From: Sphaerosporella brunnea
Lineage: Eukaryota; Ascomycota; Pezizomycetes; Pezizales; Pyronemataceae
Length of the DNA stretch: 64,000 bases
Assembly: GCA_008704415.1 (NCBI GenBank)
Contig: VXIS01000120.1
Location: forward strand, 58,828-122,827
Direction: 5' to 3'
A program made the translations under genes and the position numbers. Below are positions 47,422-59,517 of this stretch, piece after piece. A model generated the notes under the pieces. It did no database searches and was not told the origin of the DNA. It was given only the letters and a program-made list of their open reading frames with translations. The stretch's first letter is position 1. Each line of letters starts with the position of its first letter.

Positions 47422-48321
47422 CAGTGTTCCTAATAGCCAGCCCGCCCGTCGGGCGGTGTTTGGGCTGTTTGGGCTGCCAAGGAAGTCGGGCGGGCTGTTT
47501 GGGCTGAAGAAATTCTACGGGCTGGCGGGCGGGCTGCCAGGTAGTGCAAGTAGAAAAATTCAATTTTTTGCAACGCAATATGGCGGTTGTCCCGCGCCTG
47601 CACTGTGCTAAAGAAAATGTCTCCGTTGTCCCGCACCTACACTGCCTGAAAAAAAACACCCCTTTCCTGAACGGGGTCCACCGAGGCCTGAACGGGGTGC
47701 ACCGGGTGCAATCCCAGCGACGCAGGATTGGTAGGCATATTCGCCAGTGTTCCTAATAGCCAGCCCGCCCGCCGGGCTGATGCTGGGCTGCATGGGCTGA
47801 TCGAAAAGACGGGCGGGCTGTTTGGGCTGCAGCCCACGTCGGGCTGGCTTCCAGCGGATGCAGGGATCATGCGCTATGGGGAATGGAGCAACAGCTACAC
47901 GGAAACACCCTTCCGTTTAAGACGTAACTAGGTCAAACTGATGGTTGCATGACAAGTTCACCTCAGTCGAAAGTGCTTGGCAGCCCGACAGCCCAACAGC
48001 CAGCCCGTCGTGATTTTGAGACAGCCGGGCTGTTGCCTTTTGGCAGCCCGCCCGCACAGCCAGGCTTTTTGGGCCGGCTATTAGGAACACTGATATTAGC
48101 GTTGAGTGGGGCGTTGAAAGAATGATTGCCTGGTCAACGGACGCTGTTGGCGGCACCTCCAAGTACGCGGCTCACTATCTATCACTCGGTAGTTATACTG
48201 CCCACAGCCCGCCCGTCGCAATTTTAGACAGCCCGGCGTAGCACGACAACCGCCAGGCTGTGGCTCTTTCGCAGCCCGCCCGATCAGCCGGGCTTTTTCC
48301 GGCTGGCTATTAGGAACACTG
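47422..48321. mobile_element. hAT-type MITE (outer), 900 bp
   Basis: The termini CAGTGTTCCTAATAGCCAGC and (inverted) GCTGGCTATTAGGAACACTG are exact. A perfect 8-bp target duplication CTGGTCAA brackets it (47414-47421, 48322-48329). Subterminal gggctg/cagccc repeats are abundant. The 8-bp duplication and CAGTG ends indicate the hAT superfamily. No transposase frame is present, and a related MITE is inserted inside. Confidence 0.85.
47745..48092. mobile_element. hAT-type MITE (inner, nested), 348 bp
   Basis: It has the same CAGTGTTCCTAATAGCC ends as its host element and an 8-bp target duplication ATATTCGC/ATATTAGC (47737-47744, 48093-48100; one mismatch). The interior includes gcatgcgctatggggaatgg-like sequence shared with the copy at 61971-62250. 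It lies wholly within 47422-48321. Confidence 0.85.
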
Positions 48322-48334
48322 CTGGTCAATACAG

Positions 48335-49505
48335 CCAAAGGTGACGACGAACATTTTGCCGATAGTAGGGTTAGGGTTGCGAACGAACTCCCCCGCTTCT
48401 TCCCTTCTAAACCGCCACCCTCTGGCGCAAAACAGGGCATAAAGAGGATGAAAATGACCCCAAACGGTAGTAGAGGCCCATTAAGGTATCCCTAGGCCCC
48501 GCGTTTTTGTTTCGGTGGACCTACCGGTGCTTTTTGGCGGGGTTTGAGACGCAAAAGCTGTAGTTGGTTTTTGTCCAAACAAGGCGGGAACAGGGTCAAA
48601 ACGAAGCGCTTGTATATTGGGGTGTCTCATGAGACTATCTAACGCTGATTCTTTGAGATCGGAGACCGCCAAATTTATTGCCGCGACCCAACATTTTGAA
48701 CCGGAAACACTCAAGACGCCAGCGATGCGTATCAAAACAAAGCTCAAGAGCAATTAGAAGGTGCGCCATGCCTCAAAACAAACTTTCTTGCAGAGTGGAA
48801 CCTTCTCTCCGCCAATTTCACAGTGCCCGCACCCAAACCTGGTCCTCCAGACCTTTTCTTTAGGCCCGCCTTCGCGTGCTTTTGAAAATACGAGCTGCCT
48901 CAGCGGTCGGTGCTTTCTTTCTTTGCAAGACATGCAACCATTTTCGGTAGGTTGCTTCCCACGGGTGTGCTTGCCTTTGCGGATTGCGGGGAGGCGCCGG
49001 TACGGCATGGTGACAGGGGGCGGCGGGGCGGCGGGGCGCCTGTTCGGATGTCTGCACACCACCACCTCCGGCCGCCCACCAACCTTGAGCAACCCGTAGG
49101 TGGGGGGGGGGGGGATCCCGGCAGTCAGTGAATTTGGTGGGGGGGGGGGGGGGGTACCGGCGTGCCGCAAAATCTTCGATCGTCGGCATCTTCAACTCAC
49201 GCGATAGCCATCATCATCATGTCCTCACGCCGACCGGTGTATTGCCGGTGCGCATGCGTACACATATGCGCCCACGCAGGAAAGCTTGGGTTCCGGTTCT
49301 GCTGCCGAATCTGGCTCCCAACACTGACATCCCCTCACCGTCACCCACCAACCGGATCCCAGTTTCGTCATTCCTGGGTTGGCCGCCCCCCCTGCATCTC
49401 AGGGTCCGCCCACCTATATATAGTTGTCGGTGGGAGAGGCCATACTGGGAGCCGGAAGCGACTGCCTCCTCGGGTGCTCCTCATCAACATGTAACAGATA
49501 TCGAG
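48335..49505. other. Intergenic, no supported gene
   Basis: G tracts occur at 49102-49113 and 49139-49153. Frames up to 138 codons are low-complexity Pro/Gly/Arg readings of GC-rich sequence. Confidence 0.4.
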
Positions 49506-49509
49506 TGAT

Positions 49510-49735
49510 ATCCAATGATTAACGAGTGAGATTGCGTGCTTTAGTGATTCTCCACAGTGTTGCAGCGACGGTATTGACTTTTGTATCTCTCACGGCGCAT
49601 AGACCTCAGGCCTCCGCATCGCCGCATTTCCCAGTTACGTTTTCCCGTTTTGGGGGTTGCGGGAAGCGAGGACCGGTGCGCGTCTTAACGACGATGAGAT
49701 GACTAGTGCCTGGTCGCCGCCACGCGGCGTCGGAG
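49510..49735 (+). repeat. Dispersed repeat A, copy 2
   Basis: It matches 4425-4665: cgagtgatatc, catttcccagttac, ttttgggggttgc, ggtgcgc and gatgac-tagtgcc blocks in order. Confidence 0.5.
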
Positions 49736-50277
49736 GATGCCCGCAGTGCGGCGAGGGTGCGGGAGCCAGACAATCGAGCTTAATCTCGTAATGGTCAGCA
49801 GTAAAATATCCAAGTGTATTACGAGAGTATCACTGGCCGAAAACTATGCGTTTTTTAAAAATCCTTATATAGCTTTGGCCCGTAAGCTTCTACACTCCCC
49901 GCGGTATATCTACCGTCAAATATATTCGAATATTTCGTTGTTGATGTCTAGCGCCCCTTCTGGAAGGTGTGGTCTCCCCACTTTCCAGTTTTTTTTTTTT
50001 TTGGAATCACTCGGATGCATGACTTGATCTGCTCCATCCGGATAAACATCTCAAGCCCGAACCGGCTAGGCTGACAACTCACTCTGCTCTAGCTAGTCAG
50101 AGGGGCACGTCCTCTCACTCTCGGGACAGAACTCTCCTAGGTCTTCGGAGTCGGCGTCGATCAGATCCGTGCCCTTCGTTCCACCGACCAACAAGGTCCG
50201 TAACGTTCCGTACCATCTTCAGTTGGATTGAAGGGCGGCCCAAGGTGGAAACTGCTGGGCAAAATCCGAGATAGCCA

Positions 50278-50303
50278 CCAAAACCAAAACCAAAACCAAA
50301 ACC
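50278..50303 (-). repeat. (TTTTGG)n tail behind a 5S gene
   Basis: About four to five tandem ccaaaa units on the plus strand lie immediately 3' of the 5S gene at 50311-50425. This is a simple-sequence tail of the sort seen behind retroposed pol III transcripts, or simply a microsatellite. Confidence 0.55.
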
Positions 50304-50310
50304 AAAAAAA

Positions 50311-50425
50311 CTACAGTACGAGGGATTCCCATGTGGTCACCCACCATAGTACTAACCTCGCGATACCATGCTTAACTAGGGCTGAGCGGACGGGAAGCCG
50401 TGTTTTCATGGTTCTATGACCGTAG
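50311..50425 (-). rRNA. 5S rRNA gene, isotype 2
   Basis: This complete 115-nt 5S gene is identical by eye to the 58776-58890 copy. Helix I (CTACGGT/ACTGTAG) and the CCATG/CATGG stem are intact. Its 3' side runs into a T stretch and then five tandem TTTTGG units (plus strand ccaaaa, about 50278-50303). Confidence 0.88.
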
Positions 50426-51122
50426 CTGTGATTGGAACGTGCAAATGTGTTCATGGAGTCATGTACTGTAGCTACTAATCATAAGTTGAAAAACACATGA
50501 AAGTCAAAATGTCAGGCATCTGGTTTTCTGTATGCTGGAGCACATAATAATCGTGCCGTCCCATCCACTCAATTGTCTATACTCTATGTCCATCACGAAA
50601 CCAAGGTCCAGCAGGGTGCTTGCTTGCATTGATTAAACCACCAAGGGACTCGTCATCACATCACATCAGCAAAACGAAGTATATAACGTCGATAAACCCA
50701 TCAAATATCCGACCAAATCGACACACAACACAAAAAAACAAAGAAAAAAAAAACGAATTCTTTCCCAACGCCCGCGCGCGCTCAACATCAACATTTACCA
50801 CAAAGGAAAAAAAAAAAACAAAGGCCAAAAAACAAAGACCACCGCCGCCGCTGCCGCCGCAACAACAAAAAAAAAAAAAAACAGAAAACGCAGAAAAGAT
50901 AATCGATGGCGCGATACGATGGGATAACTAACGCAACGCAACGCAATTCGCGCGGTTGCACGCAATCCTTGCGCCATCGCCGCCCATTCCAAGCAAAGCA
51001 AAGTTATAAAGCCGGCCAGTCAACTACCTCGACACGCGCGCGCGCGCCCGCACATATAGACACCATGTAACGCAACGCAACCCAGCCATGCAGGAAAACC
51101 CATACACTCAACACACACAGAA

Positions 51123-54028
51123 CTACGGCTCCTCACTACTTCCAAACCTCGTGTTCGGTATCATAAAGAAGTCCATGCCGACCACCGCGGCGCTGGAGCT
51201 GGCAGTGGACGCGGGCGTGGAAGCGTTACTGATCGTATACGCCGCGAAGCCGGCAGGAGTGGTGTGGTTTTTAGGGACAGCCGCATACCGTCGTTCGCCT
51301 CCCCCGCCAGCAGCGGTATCATCCGAGTACCCCGCCTCCTCCTCCTCCTCCCCGTCGTCGTCATCGTCGTCCATCATCTCATCATACTCATCATCGTCGC
51401 TGTCGCCCCCCTCGCCCAAGTCTTCATCCAGCCCCTCGTCGCCGCCGCTGTCCTCCTCGTTCGTTACGGGCGATAACTGCCCGCGCTGCCGCTGCACGCT
51501 CTCCGGTGGGCGGCTCCACCCCGGAGGAGGCGGCGGCGGCGGCAGAGGAAGCGCCTGTGTGCTAGTGTCCGCCGCCGTGCTGCTGCTACTGCTACTGCTA
51601 CCGACGCCCATGCCCAGGCCAAAGTTCTCGCCGACGGTGCTCTGGTATCCGGCGACCGCGCCGACAAGGGGGCCTCGCTTCTTCCATTGCTCCTGCTGCA
51701 AGTATCCAGCGCTGGCATCCAGCACTCCGACGGCGAACTCCATGAAATCGGCGCCGCGGCTGGACACGCGCAGGGTCCAGCGGTACTCGGACAGCCGCGC
51801 TTTATAGAATTCGGCCTCCTGGATGCTGGGGGATGTGGCCCACAGCAGCGATCCGAACGTGCCGATCAGCGCAAAGTTTACTTTCGAGCTGAAGTACCAG
51901 AAGCTCTGCAGGTGCTCCGGTTTCAGCCGGTTTACGAAGTCCATTGCTGAGATCAGTCGCGTTTTTGCTGCTGACCGACATATGTGCAGTAGGTATGGAT
52001 CGATCTGGTTGGACGAGCTGAGGGTTCGCAGGATTTGCCGGTGCAGCGTTATCTCGGTCGCGAAGTAAGCAAGGTGAAGCGAGCCTGTATATGCGGGAGG
52101 AGGAAGGATTAGGAGGCATCTCACGGAATATCACTCGGAATGGGGGAAAACAGTACCGGTGGAGGACAGTCGCCTCGTGGTGGTGGTGGAGTCCAGCCGC
52201 AAGCAGTCGGGGAGCTTGACGAACCACTCCTTGAGGCGGATCTGGATCGGTTTGGCCCGCTCGAGCACCTTTTGTATCCCGCCGCGCGCCGCGAACCCCA
52301 TTTGCGCCTCCACGGTGAAGAACGTCTCGAGCACATCCGCCATCAGCCCCGAGAGCTGTATCATCTGCTCGAACAACATCCGCCCTTTCTCCGCCTCCTG
52401 CGACCCGTCCTCCGCGTCGTCCGGCTTCTCCTGCTTCACGCCGTCCTGCGATGGCCACGAGTCGGGGAAGTCCTCCGCCTCGACCGGCCGCACCGCCCAG
52501 TTCGCCTTCGACACGTGAGATGGCCGTCCGTGAACCAACGCGCCCCACTTATCCTGCATGAACAGTCCCCACGCCAAGCGCTTCCGCAGCCCCTTCTCCC
52601 AGCGCGGAATCTTCCAGTCCGAGCAGTCGAGATGCAGGCCCAATTCCTGGCCCACCGCCACCAGCTGCGCCGTAAACGCCCACGCGGACCCCTTCATCTC
52701 CTCGTTGCGCTGCAGCAGCAGCAATCCCGCCTGCACCGTCGACAGTTTCGGGCGGTTGATGACGTCAGCCATCGTTTTCGTCGCCAACTTGTCCAACGCC
52801 GCCACGTCCGGTTTTGGCAGCGGCGCGAGCTCGCGGTCGTAGCTCCACCAGTGCAGCGCCAGGATGTAAACGGCGGCCAGCAGCGGCGGCGAAAACTCGC
52901 GGTGCGTGCGCGCGTACTTCTCGAGGAACACGCGCTTATGGAGGATCGGGAAGCTGGGGTGCACGATGCGGAAGTAGAGCGAGAGCAGCTTCTCGCCGTG
53001 CGGGGCCACGGCGCGCTCGATCTTGTCCAGGTCCTCGTAGATCTCCGAGTGGTTCGGCGTCGGCTCGTCCGGGTACTGCGCGAAGGTGGTGGTGCCGCAG
53101 ACGCGGCGGAACGAGGTCAGCTTGTGCAGCGACGAGAGCGAGTACTCGTCTTTGCTGTCGAACGGACACAGGTCGATCAGGCATTGCTCGTATTCCGCCG
53201 TGGGGCCGATCAGGTGCGAGTGACGGTTGCCCTGCAGGCCGAGAGTGTTGTAGAGCGAGTTGTTTGGGTGCGCCGAGTAGTCGGTGATGGGAGGCGCGTC
53301 GCGGATTGGTTTTGACCGTCGCGGCGATGTCGGCGATGTGTTGCGACTTCTGTGAAAAATCCGAGTCAGCGGTGATACTTGGGCGATGCTTGGGTGTTGC
53401 GAGCAGATGGGATGGGGGACACAGCTGCTGCGCCCCGCCGCACCCATCTCATCCCATCTCATCGTGTATATATAAATAATATGTATACTTTGATTTTGAT
53501 TGGTGGCCTCAGAAACGAGAAAACAACACAAAAAAACATACCTCTTCTTCCCATTCTCAGCCGCCTGTGCCGCGCCATCACGCGCCAACCGCCGTTTCCG
53601 TGGCTGCGGCGATTGCACAAAAGTACATTCTTGGCTGTGGAACTGGCAGAGCACGCACTTGTCGGCGCCCTCGTTCATCACGCACCGCGATTTCCGCCGG
53701 CGACACGCATCGCACGGTCGCTCTTTGCGGCCCTTGGCGTAGGGCTGTCCAGTGCCGTTCGTCTTGGTTGATGACGCTGCTGCTGCTGCTGGGGCCGCGT
53801 CGGCTTTGGTCGCTATCCGGGCTGCAATCGTGGTTGTGGTCGCGGCGGGTGTGGATGAGGCATTTTTGGGCGCGGGGGGTGCGCTGACTAACGTTGTCGG
53901 CGCGGTGGTTGTGGTGGTGGTGGTGGATGGGGAGGCGGCGGTGGTGATGGCGTCGGTGGAGGAGGAGGCGGTGGTGGTTGTAGGGGTGGCGGAGGAGGAG
54001 GAGGAGGAGGAGGAGGAAGAGTTGGTGT

Positions 54029-54059
<31 letters not shown>

Positions 54060-54104
54060 CGTCGTCGTCGTCGTCGTCGTGGTTGCGCTGTCGGCGTTGG
54101 TCAT
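51123..54104 (-). CDS. Dal81/TamA-type Zn2Cys6 transcriptional activator, 905 aa
   Basis: There are three minus-strand exons: 54104-53542, 53349-52157 and 52084-51123. Introns are 192 and 72 bp, GT-AG, and phases agree. A Thr/Ser-rich low-complexity N-terminus (residues 1-100) precedes a GAL4-type cluster with Cys131, 134, 141, 150, 153 and 160, within RKERPCDACRRRKSRC and CTFVQSPQPRKRR. The extended CTFVQ-PQPRKR end is characteristic of the Dal81/TamA group. The fungal-specific middle homology region follows (LLSLYFRIVHPSFPILHKRV; WGLFMQDKWGALVHGRPSHV). The C-terminus is Pro- and Asp/Glu-rich (DDDEYDEMMDDDDDD). The family acts in the nucleus as a co-activator of nitrogen-catabolic and amino-acid-uptake genes. 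The first intron is a multiple of three without stops, so an unspliced 969-residue form is possible. Confidence 0.88.
53350..53541 (-). other. In-frame, stop-free intron of the Dal81/TamA-type gene
   Basis: This 192-nt intron (donor GTATGT, acceptor TTTTTCACAG) lies just after the zinc cluster. It contains no in-frame stop. If retained it would add 64 residues (hydrophobic YVFLCCFLVSEATNQ... then mixed) between the DNA-binding domain and the middle region. Confidence 0.6.
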
Positions 54105-54454
54105 TGCCGGCAGCGGCGGGGGAAGTCTGTGATCCGCAATCGATAATCGCGATCACGAGACTTCCGTCGAGATATTCTAGACCGCTTGGTGGGGGAAGGG
54201 GGGGCCACGACGATGCTTTGGTTGGTTGGTTGGTCTGGCCTGGAGAAGAAAAAACACGCAGACACAGAGACAGAGACACACGCACACACACACACACACG
54301 AGGGCGCTCGTTGGTTGTGAGTATGTATGTAATTGTACACCACGAAATGGAGATTATGTATGGGTTCAATCGGGGAAGGCCGAGGCAGAAAGAGGCAGAA
54401 AGGGGTTGCAATTGACTTGGAGGAATAGAATACCAAGGTGAAGATCGGGAGTGG

Positions 54455-54475
54455 ATGGATGGATGGATGGATGGA
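54455..54475 (+). repeat. (GGAT)n microsatellite
   Basis: Five tandem ggat units lie upstream of the Dal81/TamA-type gene. A (CA)n run at about 54281-54299 and purine-rich aaag repeats to 54535 are also part of this simple-sequence leader. Confidence 0.6.
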
Positions 54476-54479
54476 AGAC

Positions 54480-57400
54480 TGATTGATAGACTGAAGAAAG
54501 AAAAGGAAAGAAAGAAAAAAAGCAAGAAAGAAAGTCCGACTTCACGATGTCTCACGATGATGACGACTTGCAGAAGGTTCGAAAGAAGAAAGAGAAGAAA
54601 CGACGGTAGCGGACGGGGCTTTCGTATCGATGTCAAAAATAAAATAAGATAGTATGTAAATGAGTGATGACCACGCAGGGCGGGCAGGCAGGTCGTCGTT
54701 TGTCCTGCTAGCCCTGATCCAGAGGTGTCCCGCCGTATTAGCAATGGAAAGTGCAAGGGAAATTGAAGGCTGGCTGGCTGTCGAAATTATTCCCACTCTC
54801 CGCTCCCGAATACCGGAGTGCTGTTACTTTCTAGCCACTCCTTCACCTGCGGCTGACGGTGATGGTGGTGGTCACTGGTAGTGGTTGTGGGGTAGTTGTG
54901 GTGGTGATAGTGCTGGTTCTGGTGCTGGTGCTGGTGTTGTGGTGTTCGGTGGTTTTTAGACCCTGACAGATGGGAATCCCTTAGTGGCAACCGCTGAGAT
55001 GACCTCACAGAATCCAGTAACGGAAGGATTCTGGCCCCAGAAAACAATGACAATTCGCCTGCTGGCTGGCTGGCTGGCTTGAATGAAACCTAAGCTAAGC
55101 GTTGTTGATGCGGATGCGGCGGTGACGAAAACAGTTACCAAGATCAAAAGTGCACTTCTTTGGTGGGAACCGATGGAGTTGATGGTGGGGGGGGGGGGGG
55201 GGCAGGAAGGAAGGGAGGAACCACGGCCGATAAGCCCCAGATTCCTTGCAGCTGTTATTAGACGGATCCGCGGTTGACGCTAGTGGCCCTCGCTCGAGGT
55301 GGTGAGATACCGAAATCCAAAGATAATCGTTCGGGTAGGTAGCGTGATGATGTATGTAGGTATGTAGGTACGAAATAAGGCCCTGGGCCATTGGTGGAAT
55401 GCTTGTCAGGCCAGGCTGTGTGTGGGGCTGGACTGTTGAAAGTGTATTACCTGCAGCAATGCGGTGTGGAGAGAGGTTTATTTTCCCTGACATCCGGGGA
55501 AGGTTCTTCAATTGCACCGTGGGACCAGGTTCCTGAAGCCTGAAGATAAGCTGATACTTTCTCTCGCAAACAGGATCGAGAGTTGAGAGTTCTTTTTCCG
55601 GATAGTAATCATAGTATATTTTCGATGCGTATCTACGAAGTGTGTATTCATCGCAGATGCGATGCGCAGAAAGGCAGGGCAGGCACGCATGGTCGATTTG
55701 ATCACCACACACTCCCCATACTCACATGTCAGTGAGGCAGGATATGTCTTCCCCCACGCTTTTCCGACCAGCATCCCGGAAAAACCGCGTGGGATTGCAG
55801 ATTTCCTGATACGTAACCGTCAATGCCTACGCGTGTGAGAGGGCAGCTTGCCTTGCATTCCACAACAGCACGCACCTTCCGTACGACCCAGATCGATCTT
55901 ACATACACACGTCTCCCAAGCCTTCCGTGCCTACCTGCCCAGTTGGCGACAGAGCGACACAACAGCAGCTTTTCGACAGAATTCTTTCCTCGCCGACGCT
56001 CCTCGCGGAAATCATCTCGTAATCCCCATCCGCTAGCTCCAAGCTTTGCCGTGTGGTTGGGAAGAAACGTTCGTCTGCACGTCACGCTGGGCTGGGGGGG
56101 GGGGGGGGGTTGTTCCGGGGGGTCGTATGTGGCAGTCCAGCACGTGCATGGCTGGCAAAATGTGGAAAGTTGCAACGCGACACGGCAGCTCCAGAGCCCG
56201 GAGCCCAGAGCCCAGAAGCCAGATGGCCGTGATCTACCGGTGCTTTCACCGTTGAAAGTGACACAGCTCTCCTCGGCAAGACGACAGACGAGCAGCAGAC
56301 GGAGACAGACAGCAGACGTAGCGCACAAGCGAACGTCGCACAGCCCCCGGCTTGACGACGCAGGCCAGGGTTAGGTGTGGGTTAGGTCATTCCCTATCTC
56401 GCTCGCGTTCCGGCGCCTGTGATTGGTGGCGCTGCATCCTTATCTCGCCCCATCCCCTCCAGCCCCGGAATCCCAGCGGCGGCTCTTTATCTGCGAACTG
56501 CTCTCGCTCTCCCTCCGGGTCCGAAGAACGTCCCCGGTAGTTGGAGGAGAGCCCCTTGCCAAACGTCCGACATCCCTATCCCTAATCCCTACTTCATCTG
56601 GATCCCCAAGATGTTCCCCTTGCCTGTTTCCTTCGTGGCTCGGCCTTAACATATAACCCAGCCGCCAGTAGCGGACTGCCCATTTAGCATCCGGGCAAGA
56701 TAGCGTGCCTGCTTACGGCTTGTCCCCGACGAGAAAAAGCCGGGAACTGTTGTTGTTTCGTGTGGTATAGGGTAAACAACCAAACCACCAGGCATGGGAA
56801 GCAAAACACGCAAAACACGGAGATATTTGGTGGAGACAAAAGATCTCCTGTTTTCCACATACCCGCCCGAAATGTTAATCGCTGCCAGCTCGCAGAGCAA
56901 AGCAGTTTGTCAGTTTTGAAACCACCGCCACCACTGCGATGAGATGTGTGTACGTGATGATGATGCACCGTGGAAACGGCGACCTCGACAAAAAGTCAAA
57001 AACCATTACATAAAATTCCACCACTTCTCTCCCCCCGCAATGTATCTGCGTGTTCTGCTGCTGCGCCGATGAACAAACGGTGTTGCTGTTGCTTTGTTTG
57101 GCTGGGCAAGATAATGATTGTTAAAAAAAAAAAAAAAAAAAAAAAAAGATACATCATACATACTCCGATTCACAGAAGATCACTACTATCCTGTTGCTCC
57201 CCCCCTCGGTGATGATGAGGAACTAACCTTCCTTCACCCCGCCGGATATTGGAGATGTGTTGTATGTAGTTCTGCTATAGATACGTATGGTTATTTATGC
57301 GCATGGCATGATGCTGCTCCCCCACGGCTTCGACGGGGGGAGGGATCTGGCGTTTTTTATTGGTGAGCGTGAGAGCTGAGCAATGTTGAGCTGCGGGGTG

Positions 57401-58770
57401 AGGCGCCGAAGGGATCTCGATGATTGATTGATTGATACTAATTTGATAGATAGTGTGAGCAACTTTTCTGGATCTAGGTATGTTTCTGGCTGGCCGGTCG
57501 ACCTCGACCTCGATCGAGGTGTGAAGCTCCAGCTGATCCGAGGGGAGGGTGTCGTAGATCTTTACTTTACTCGACTCCACAAGTTCTGACCGGCGAAAGG
57601 AAGGTCGGTAAGGCAGAATCACAGGCTCCTCTGAACCAGCCAGCCAGCCAACCAGCCAGCGGAATCCGGCCAGTTCGAGATTGATTGATTGTGTCCACCG
57701 TCCATCCATCATGAGTCGTCTTATTTTTTAAAAAAAGGAAAAGAAAAGAAGGAAACATAGGCAGGCTGGGAGAAACTGGGAGAGAAAGCTGAATATGAAG
57801 GCTGTGAGTCCCTCCCGAGCCTTATCTCTCTCTCTCAGCGACTTAGCCAAAGCCCCCTCCGCACATTCGCTACCCTCACGATTCGCAAGCCGGTACCTAT
57901 TTTGAACCCCCGCGGATGTATCACAAAAACCCTCCATATTCTCTCCAACGACCTTATCTCCAACTGAGACCTGCATAGATAAGCCGTTCCTTTTCCCTTT
58001 ACTTTTACTTTTCCTTTACTTTTCCTTTTCCATTTCCTTCCTAAAACCTTATTACCGCCCTCCCGTCCCACGCTCCCACGGCAGAACACGATATTGGACG
58101 GAAGCGATTTTTCGAATGCCTGCGCGCGGCCTTCAGGACGCAGAACCGCCCCGCACTGTGACCGGCGTTGACACACGTACCATCGATGACGTTCGTGAAG
58201 GGATAGATGGGATGGGAGGGCCTAGGTCTAGATTGGCCGGGTCTGCTGACTGCTGTTTGGGCTACCTACTACTACTACCACCTCGGGCGTAACGTTGGCA
58301 AGAATGGTGGAAGTTTCTGCGCTGATAGAGGTTGACAACTACGGCAGCGCTTCGGCCAGTGAGTTATCGTGTGCGTCGGTTCCCTTGGATTTGGGGTTAG
58401 AGATCTTGTGGCGGCGGCGTGGAGCCTGTTTGGCGGAGGGATCAATCAAGCTTGGGGCGGGAGTTCGTCTGCAAAGCTGGGGTATCGACTCAACCATCTG
58501 ACTTCTGGCATAACAAAACACAGAGGTACACCAAACCCAAGAGGTGAAAACGTTTTTCACCGCTCTTTACCCGACTCCTCTGGAAACGGGGCCTGTTTTT
58601 GCGAGTGATAGGCAGTGCAATCTTCGAGGTGACCAATCAATTACCGAACCGTATTGTCTCTAGATGTAGCAGCTACATAAGAGCCAACACCGCCAACAAC
58701 GGTAGCATAAAAAAAACATGTGCAAGCTGTAGTTTGTAATCTAACTATGAGCGCGTTTGCGCACACTATT
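54480..58770. other. Long gene-free upstream region with simple repeats
   Basis: It contains tggtg/tggct repeats (54860-55080), G tracts (55187-55202, 56094-56109), a poly-A run (57121-57147), gattgatt repeats (57420-57436) and cttttactttt repeats (57990-58040). Frames of about 180-205 codons (55095-55712, 55729-56328, 55823-56374) overlap on opposite strands, lack recognised motifs and are not called. The long leader and promoter of the Dal81/TamA-type gene probably lie here. Confidence 0.45.
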
Positions 58771-58775
58771 TCCAG

Positions 58776-58890
58776 CTACGGTCATAGAACCATGAAAACA
58801 CGGCTTCCCGTCCGCTCAGCCCTAGTTAAGCATGGTATCGCGAGGTTAGTACTATGGTGGGTGACCACATGGGAATCCCTCGTACTGTAG
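58776..58890 (+). rRNA. 5S rRNA gene, isotype 2
   Basis: This complete 115-nt 5S gene has helix I, the CCATG/CATGG stem and gtgggtgaccac intact, followed by TTTTTTG. It is identical by eye to the minus-strand copy at 50311-50425. Confidence 0.9.
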
Positions 58891-59517
58891 TTTTTTGTTT
58901 TGCTGGCTGGTACAACTGATGGGGTTTAGTGGGCGGCTGGCCCACGATTGTTTAGCATTCGGCTTATACACGAGATGCTCTGGCCGGTCGGAAAGTGCGG
59001 ACAGTCCGGCGGCTTGAAGCGCGCTGGATACGGAGTGATGCGTTATGATTCGCAATTTTCTCAAATAGTAATTGGCCTGACGCTCCTCCTCCTGCGCAAC
59101 ACACCGCCGCGCATCTTCCTTTTACTTCATCCACGCCATTACTTATCACAGCGCCCCACCCAATGGCCTCGGTCTGCTATCAACGCCCGGCAACTCCCCG
59201 GGCTGCACTTCTGCAGAAATGCCTTATGCTTCGCTTCGCTTTGGTCTTCCATGTATGCACTATCTGGAGACCAAGAAGCCGCTGCCAGTAGGTTCATCCA
59301 TCCACAGCTGGTTCCTTGATGGTTCCATCCGCCACCCAGGCCTACAAAATTGATCTTCTGCTACACATTCTCTCCTATGCAAGGTGGCTCTGTATCTATG
59401 GACACGCTTGCTTGCTATGTCAAATGATGAGGATGGTGATGACGATGCAATGACTAACTTTGGGCAATTCATGCAGGCCACTTAAAGTCCTGAGCGACAC
59501 CGAACCTGTGTTTCAAG

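Noticed and set aside
52140..53315. 391-codon plus-strand frame opposite the regulator
   Set aside because: Antisense shadow of GC-rich coding sequence (Arg/Leu/Gln-rich); the minus strand has clear fungal regulator homology.
51000..54104. A nitrogen-acquisition gene cluster linking the permease and the regulator
   Set aside because: The genes are 11 kb apart with repeats and 5S genes between; no shared promoter or co-orientation supports a cluster.
53578..54756. 392-codon minus-strand frame overlapping the start of the Dal81/TamA-type gene
   Set aside because: It is an alternate register of the codon-repeat N-terminus and the simple-sequence leader, and it has no recognisable domain, whereas the other frame carries the zinc cluster.
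55095..56374. Overlapping 183-205 codon frames on both strands upstream of the regulator
   Set aside because: Mutually overlapping, low complexity in parts, and no motif; more likely leader and promoter sequence.
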